From an uncultured Lachnospiraceae bacterium (GTDB lineage: Bacteria; Bacillota; Clostridia; Lachnospirales; Lachnospiraceae), in NCBI GenBank assembly GCA_902797185.1, contig CADBRV010000012.1, positions 1 to 44,313 on the forward strand: a DNA stretch of 44,313 nucleotides, read 5' to 3'. The translations under genes and the position numbers were made by a program. Every line of letters begins with the position of its first letter. Position 1 is the stretch's first letter. Below, piece by piece: positions 41,032-44,313 of the stretch. The notes under the pieces are model-generated. The model was given only the letters and a program-made list of their open reading frames with translations. It had not been told where the DNA came from and made no database searches.

Positions 41032-41466
41032 ATGTTATTCCCAAGCATTTTGAACCATGATTTTACTGATGATTTCTTTGATGATGATTTCTTCACCCCG
41101 TCCTTCTGGGATGGCGGCGCACGTGCAGCACAGGCAGCTATGAGTGCTGACGTTAAGGAATATAAAGACCACTATGAACTGCAGATGTCCCTGCCAGGCT
41201 ATTCGAAAGATGACATCCAGGCAGAGCTTAAGAACGGTTATCTTACCGTATCTGCAGAAAAGAAGGAAGAGCCCAAGGAAGACGAAGGCAAATACCTGCG
41301 CCGTGAACGCTTCTATGGCAAGGCAAGCAGGTCCTTCTACGTAGGCGACGATGTCAAGGAAGAAGACATCAAGGCCGCATTTAAGGATGGCGTCCTGACT
41401 GTATCGATCCCGAAGAAGGACCAGGATGTGGTAGATGCTTCCCACTATATCCAGATTGAAGGATGA
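41032..41466 (+). CDS. Small heat shock protein, Hsp20/alpha-crystallin family
   Basis: A 144-aa ATP-independent chaperone that holds unfolding proteins. The alpha-crystallin domain spans about residues 38-135: KEYKDHYELQMSLPGYSKDDI, LKNGYLTVSAEK, RRERFYGKASRSFYV, and the closing FKDGVLTVSIPK. The N-terminal arm is short and acidic/aromatic (DDFFDDDFFTPSFWD). The ATG at 41032 follows AAAGGAGG with 8 nt spacing. The long frame back to 40813 runs through the promoter and was rejected. Its leader is about 120 nt. The overlapping CIRCE implies HrcA control, more usual for groESL and dnaK than for hsp20. Confidence 0.92.
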   Translation: MLFPSILNHDFTDDFFDDDFFTPSFWDGGARAAQAAMSADVKEYKDHYELQMSLPGYSKDDIQAELKNGYLTVSAEKKEEPKEDEGKYLRRERFYGKASRSFYVGDDVKEEDIKAAFKDGVLTVSIPKKDQDVVDASHYIQIEG

Positions 41467-41688
41467 CGTACCTGTTGTTTGATATAATCTCCCTTTATTA
41501 GCACTGCCACAAGGCGGTGAGAAGGCCGGCCTTATGCCGGTCCCAAAAGGACCGGCAGCAAAGCCCGCTTTGATGTATTAGTAAAAAACCTGAAATAGAA
41601 TAATTGAAAAACCCTGAAAAGACCCTGCAGAAATGCAGTACAGATACTACAAACTTGTAAGACACTCATTACTTTCTTATCCTCATTT

Positions 41689-41717
41689 GCCCCGCAGCAG
41701 CGCTGCGGGGCTTTTTT
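41689..41717 (+). terminator. Terminator, probably of hsp20
   Basis: GCCCCGCAGC-AGC-GCTGCGGGGC, perfect 10-bp stem, then TTTTTT. Confidence 0.85.
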
Positions 41718-41858
41718 ATGCAATGGGGCAGGGACTGGAAACCGTGCCTGCATGAGTATTCGATGGCTGATAGCCGGTGAGAAACTATGCTCCAGGCTGC
41801 CATACATCGCATGAATCAGGCAGGGAGGACAATTGGTTCCTCGTAAAAGGGCAGTGTA

Positions 41859-41867
41859 TGGTATAAT
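41859..41867 (+). promoter_or_regulatory. Extended -10 promoter of the LCP gene
   Basis: TG-G-TATAAT about 54 nt upstream of the start; no good -35 hexamer. Confidence 0.5.
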
Positions 41868-41920
41868 AATGCATAAAAACGATTGAGGGGCTGTAAGAAA
41901 AGCAAGGATACAGGCATTTT

Positions 41921-43744
41921 ATGGGTAATTCGCGAAGAGGACGGAAGGTCAACGGGATCGATGTGGATTCGATCCAGGAAATATATGAAAGCGGGAAATC
42001 CGGCAGAACGTCAGGAAAAAGCGCGGGATATGAGGATGGATTGGACGATCTTTACGAGGAGGACTGGACGGAATGGGAAGGCAAAAGGCATCCATCCCGT
42101 TCTTCCCGCCACAGGGCCGGCCAGGGCTCTTCCAGCAGCCGGGATTCCTATGGGAGCAGGAGTTCCACCGGAAGCCGGGATTCCTATGGGAGCAGGAGTT
42201 CCACCGGAAGCCGGGATTCCTATGGGAGCAGGAGTTCCACCGGAAGCCGGGACGCGTATGGGAGCAGGAGCTCTACCGGAAACCGGGACGCGTATGGGAG
42301 CAGGGACTCTTCCAGCAGCCGGGATGCGTATGGGAACAGGAACTCTTCCAGCAGCCGGGATTCCTATGGGAGCAGGTGTTCCGCCGGAAGCCGGGATTCC
42401 TATGGGAGCAGGAGTTCCACCGGAAGCCGGGACGCGTATGGGAGCAGGGGCTCTTCCAGAAGCCGGGATGCATATGAGAACAGGAGTACTTCCGGAAGCC
42501 ATGACGCATACGGAAACAGGCACTCTTCGGACATGTCTTCTGCTGCCGGGGATTCCTATGGGCGGCGAAGGCCATCTGGGACGTCTTCCGGTCGCAGAGG
42601 TTATGAGGGTCGCAGAAGCTATGCGGAGATAGACCCCTATTATGAGGAAGAGGAGCGGGGGAGCAGGAAAAAGCACCGCTCCGGAATATCTTCCGGTGGG
42701 AATGGCTCTTTCCGGAAAAAGAAAAAAGGAAGAAAGAAAAAAATCATCCTTGCGATTATCATAGCCATCCTGCTTTTTATTGCCGTGATTGCCGGACTGG
42801 GCTTTTACGCATTAAGCGAAGTAGGGCGTTCTGACGACATGGGGCTTAAAACCACGGAAGAGGTTGCCGATGACTGGGATGATGGGGTAAAAAATATCCT
42901 GCTCATCGGGCAGGATGCAAGGCCCGGCGAAGAGCGTGCCAGGTCCGACTCCATGATCCTGTGCTCTATCAATAAGAAGACGAAGAAGGTCACGCTGATT
43001 TCCATCATGCGTGACATGTACGTGCAGATCCCGGATTACGGGATGGATAAAATCAATGCCGCTTACGCGGTGGGCGGTGTCAGCATGATTGATAACGCCA
43101 TCGAGCAGAATTTTGACATCACCGTCGATGCCAACGTGGAGGTCAATTTTGACGGCTTCATGTCCATTATTGACAGTATCGGCGGCGTGAAGATCGACCT
43201 GACCGCGGAAGAAGCCCAGTACCTGAATGAAAATAATACCGGGCTGGTGGACGGCGTCACCACCGAGGACTGGGACTTGGTGGAAGGGACCAACAACCTG
43301 ACCAGCCAGCAGGCCCTGGCTTATTCCCGGACCAGGTATATCGGCAATTCCGACTGGGAGAGGACCGGCCGGCAGAGAAAAGTGCTGAACGCTATTTATA
43401 AGAAAGTCCTGCATAAGGACCCGGTTTCCATGATGCTGATCCTGGCCAAAGTCATGCCGTCCATTACTACCGATATGAGGCAGGGCGAGCTTTTGGACCT
43501 GGCATACAAACTGACCCTCGGAGGATATAAGCTTAATTCCAATTCTTACCTGATCCCGGGCGATGGGACCTATACACCGGAAGCGTTAAGCAGCGGGGCA
43601 GAAGTCTTGGTTCCGGACCTTTCGGCGAACCAGGCCCTCCTGCAGCAGTATATGTACCGTGATGATTCGGGCTCTTCCGATACCTCTGATACTTCGGACA
43701 CTTCCGATACTTCGGATACCGGCACGGATTCTACAGGACAGTAA
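41921..43744 (+). CDS. LytR-CpsA-Psr (LCP) family protein with cytoplasmic repeats
   Basis: A 607-aa type II membrane protein. Residues 1-~272 are predicted cytoplasmic and include about eleven 12-residue repeats of the form SRDSYGSRSSTG (73-~204). A basic patch (KKKKGRKKK) and a single transmembrane helix (about 275-296) follow. The extracellular LCP domain begins at about residue 325 with NILLIGQDARPGEERARSDSMI, continues with ISIMRDMYVQIP and IDSIGGVKIDL, and carries the arginine/aspartate residues that bind the polyprenyl-pyrophosphate. LCP enzymes attach teichoic acids or other glycopolymers to peptidoglycan. The C-terminus is an Asp/Ser/Thr tail with SDT repeats. Start context AAGCAAGGATACAGGCATTTT is a weak ribosome binding site. 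Confidence 0.88.
   Translation: MGNSRRGRKVNGIDVDSIQEIYESGKSGRTSGKSAGYEDGLDDLYEEDWTEWEGKRHPSRSSRHRAGQGSSSSRDSYGSRSSTGSRDSYGSRSSTGSRDSYGSRSSTGSRDAYGSRSSTGNRDAYGSRDSSSSRDAYGNRNSSSSRDSYGSRCSAGSRDSYGSRSSTGSRDAYGSRGSSRSRDAYENRSTSGSHDAYGNRHSSDMSSAAGDSYGRRRPSGTSSGRRGYEGRRSYAEIDPYYEEEERGSRKKHRSGISSGGNGSFRKKKKGRKKKIILAIIIAILLFIAVIAGLGFYALSEVGRSDDMGLKTTEEVADDWDDGVKNILLIGQDARPGEERARSDSMILCSINKKTKKVTLISIMRDMYVQIPDYGMDKINAAYAVGGVSMIDNAIEQNFDITVDANVEVNFDGFMSIIDSIGGVKIDLTAEEAQYLNENNTGLVDGVTTEDWDLVEGTNNLTSQQALAYSRTRYIGNSDWERTGRQRKVLNAIYKKVLHKDPVSMMLILAKVMPSITTDMRQGELLDLAYKLTLGGYKLNSNSYLIPGDGTYTPEALSSGAEVLVPDLSANQALLQQYMYRDDSGSSDTSDTSDTSDTSDTGTDSTGQ
42137..42532 (+). repeat. 36-bp coding tandem repeat, about eleven units
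   Basis: In-frame repeats inside the LCP gene encode the Ser/Arg/Tyr-rich 12-residue unit. The first three units are nearly identical in DNA, later ones diverge. Two other frames stay open through it, which produces false genes. Confidence 0.9.
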
Positions 43745-43753
43745 AGAAAGGGC

Positions 43754-43879
43754 GGGAAGGCGAAAGAGCGGCCGGGGAGGTGTGCAAAAATCCTCGGGAA
43801 GGCGCAATAGCGGCTGTTGAGGTGCGCGGAAAGCCACGGGAAGGCGAAGGAGCAGCCACAGAGGTGCGCAAAAAGGCGC
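43754..43879 (+). repeat. 42-bp tandem repeat, three units
   Basis: Units at 43754, 43796 and 43838 each start GGGAAGGCG and contain GAGGTGYGC. The period is a multiple of three and one frame stays open through units 2 and 3 (PREGAIAAVEVRGK, PREGEGAATEVRKK). Confidence 0.75.
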
Positions 43880-43947
43880 TGGAAAGTGGAGGAAAGCCGG
43901 GAAAAGGCGCAGGAACCAGAGAAGGAAAAACAGGAAAGGCGTATATT

Positions 43948-44247
43948 ATGCAGGCAGAATTTAGTTTGCCAAGGCTGCTGTTTGCGTATTATGTGATGAT
44001 AAACGTTACAGCATACATCGTATACTTTGCGGATAAATATAAGGCGCAGCGCCGGATGTGGCGGGTTTCGGAAAACGCGCTGCTGGGGCTTGCCATAGCC
44101 GGAGGCGCTTTTGGCGGATATGCCGCCATGCGGATTTACCACCATAAGACAAGGCATAAAAAATTCACGGTGACAGTGCCCCTTTTTGTGGTGCTCCATC
44201 TGTGCATCATGATCTTTTTAATGGGCAGATTTTCCGGGACCTGGTAA
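43948..44247 (+). CDS. DUF1294 membrane protein
   Basis: A 99-aa membrane protein of the DUF1294 family. It has N-terminal helix LLFAYYVMINVTAYIVYFAD, the family's basic loop KYKAQRRMWRVSENALLGLAIAGGAFGGYAAMRI in two parts, the conserved HHKTRHKKF motif, and a final helix. The function of the family is unknown. The ATG at 43948 follows GGAAAGGC; an in-frame GTG at 43780 would add 56 residues of low-complexity repeat and exceed the normal family length, though it remains possible. It lies about 200 nt after the LCP gene, perhaps in the same transcript. Confidence 0.82.
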   Translation: MQAEFSLPRLLFAYYVMINVTAYIVYFADKYKAQRRMWRVSENALLGLAIAGGAFGGYAAMRIYHHKTRHKKFTVTVPLFVVLHLCIMIFLMGRFSGTW

Positions 44248-44313
44248 GGGCAGAAGACGCCTGGGACTAGCTGGCGGATTCAGAAAACCGGCACCTAGCC
44301 CAGGAGACCGGCA

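Larger units (their letters stand above)
41467..41920. other. Intergenic region hsp20/LCP
   Basis: About 450 nt. It has a TGCCGGTCC/GGACCGGCA hairpin (41535-41557) without a T-run, a strong terminator (41689-41717), and the LCP promoter. The open minus frame 41532-41807 crosses the terminator and is not credible. Confidence 0.6.

Noticed and set aside
41499-41507. Second CIRCE site after hsp20 (TTAGCACTG)
   Set aside because: Only one half-site is present; no inverted partner at the correct spacing.
42011-42676. Open minus-strand frame of 221 codons, and a plus frame at 41883-42632, across the LCP repeats
   Set aside because: The 36-bp period keeps all phases open. The translations are Pro/Gly/Ala repeats without ribosome binding sites, and the LCP frame alone continues into a known domain.

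Overview
The window looks like chromosomal DNA of a Gram-positive anaerobe in the Clostridia, most likely Lachnospiraceae. Reasons: moderate GC, strong AAAGGAGG-type ribosome binding sites, MecA, a DnaD/DnaI-type primosome pair, a CIRCE operator, LytR-CpsA-Psr and YitT proteins, a long-form PRPP synthetase, and a TetM-like GTPase carrying a YacP/Rae1-type nuclease domain. I see no phage, transposase, CRISPR array or rRNA operon.

Layout. 0-6 kb: aspartase, YitT, a C69 dipeptidase, a small unknown protein and an MntP-type exporter. 6.1-10.9 kb: an uptake system with two paralogous lipoproteins (one with a NEAT-like domain), a binding lipoprotein, a FecCD permease and an ATPase with an extra C-terminal domain. 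11-15 kb: a sigma-like protein without region 4, a radical SAM protein behind a consensus promoter, and an AI-2E family protein. 15.3-25.2 kb: housekeeping genes on the minus strand (rsmF, prs, dnaI-like, dnaD-like, murC), with cysDN on the plus strand among them. 25.8-30.1 kb: cysC, chrA, a PAPS-type sulfotransferase and a divergent TauE exporter. 30.6-35.8 kb: a ribosome-factor/nuclease fusion overlapping an amino-acid ABC transporter. 36-44.3 kb: an MFS transporter, two tRNAs, mecA, an SGNH esterase-like secreted protein, CIRCE-controlled hsp20, an LCP protein with cytoplasmic 12-residue repeats, and a DUF1294 protein.

Two themes stand out. First, intergenic regions carry a dispersed family of structured elements. 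Type A has a stem of about 7 bp around a CCCGC/GCGGG hairpin and ends in CCTCCTTACGAT. Type B is a GCCRCGCC/GGCGYGGC hairpin followed by a CATCGCC hairpin. Five of the six well-preserved type A copies read in the sense direction of the next gene and end about 15-20 nt before a start codon (rsmF, a small ORF ahead of prs, dnaI-like, tauE, cysC). Their anti-Shine-Dalgarno-like 3' strand can pair either with the element's own 5' strand or with the downstream ribosome binding site, and the pairing changes in step between copies. They look like cis-acting leader RNAs that spread as repeats.

Second, sulfate activation (CysD, CysN, CysC) occurs with a sulfotransferase, a ChrA-type and a TauE-type transporter, and without any APS/PAPS reductase or sulfite reductase in the window. 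This suggests PAPS is made at least partly for sulfating a product. CysN ends in what looks like a decayed APS-kinase domain, and the intact kinase is the separate cysC.

Starts were chosen by ribosome binding site and family N-terminus. All functional calls come from reading motifs; no database search was possible.
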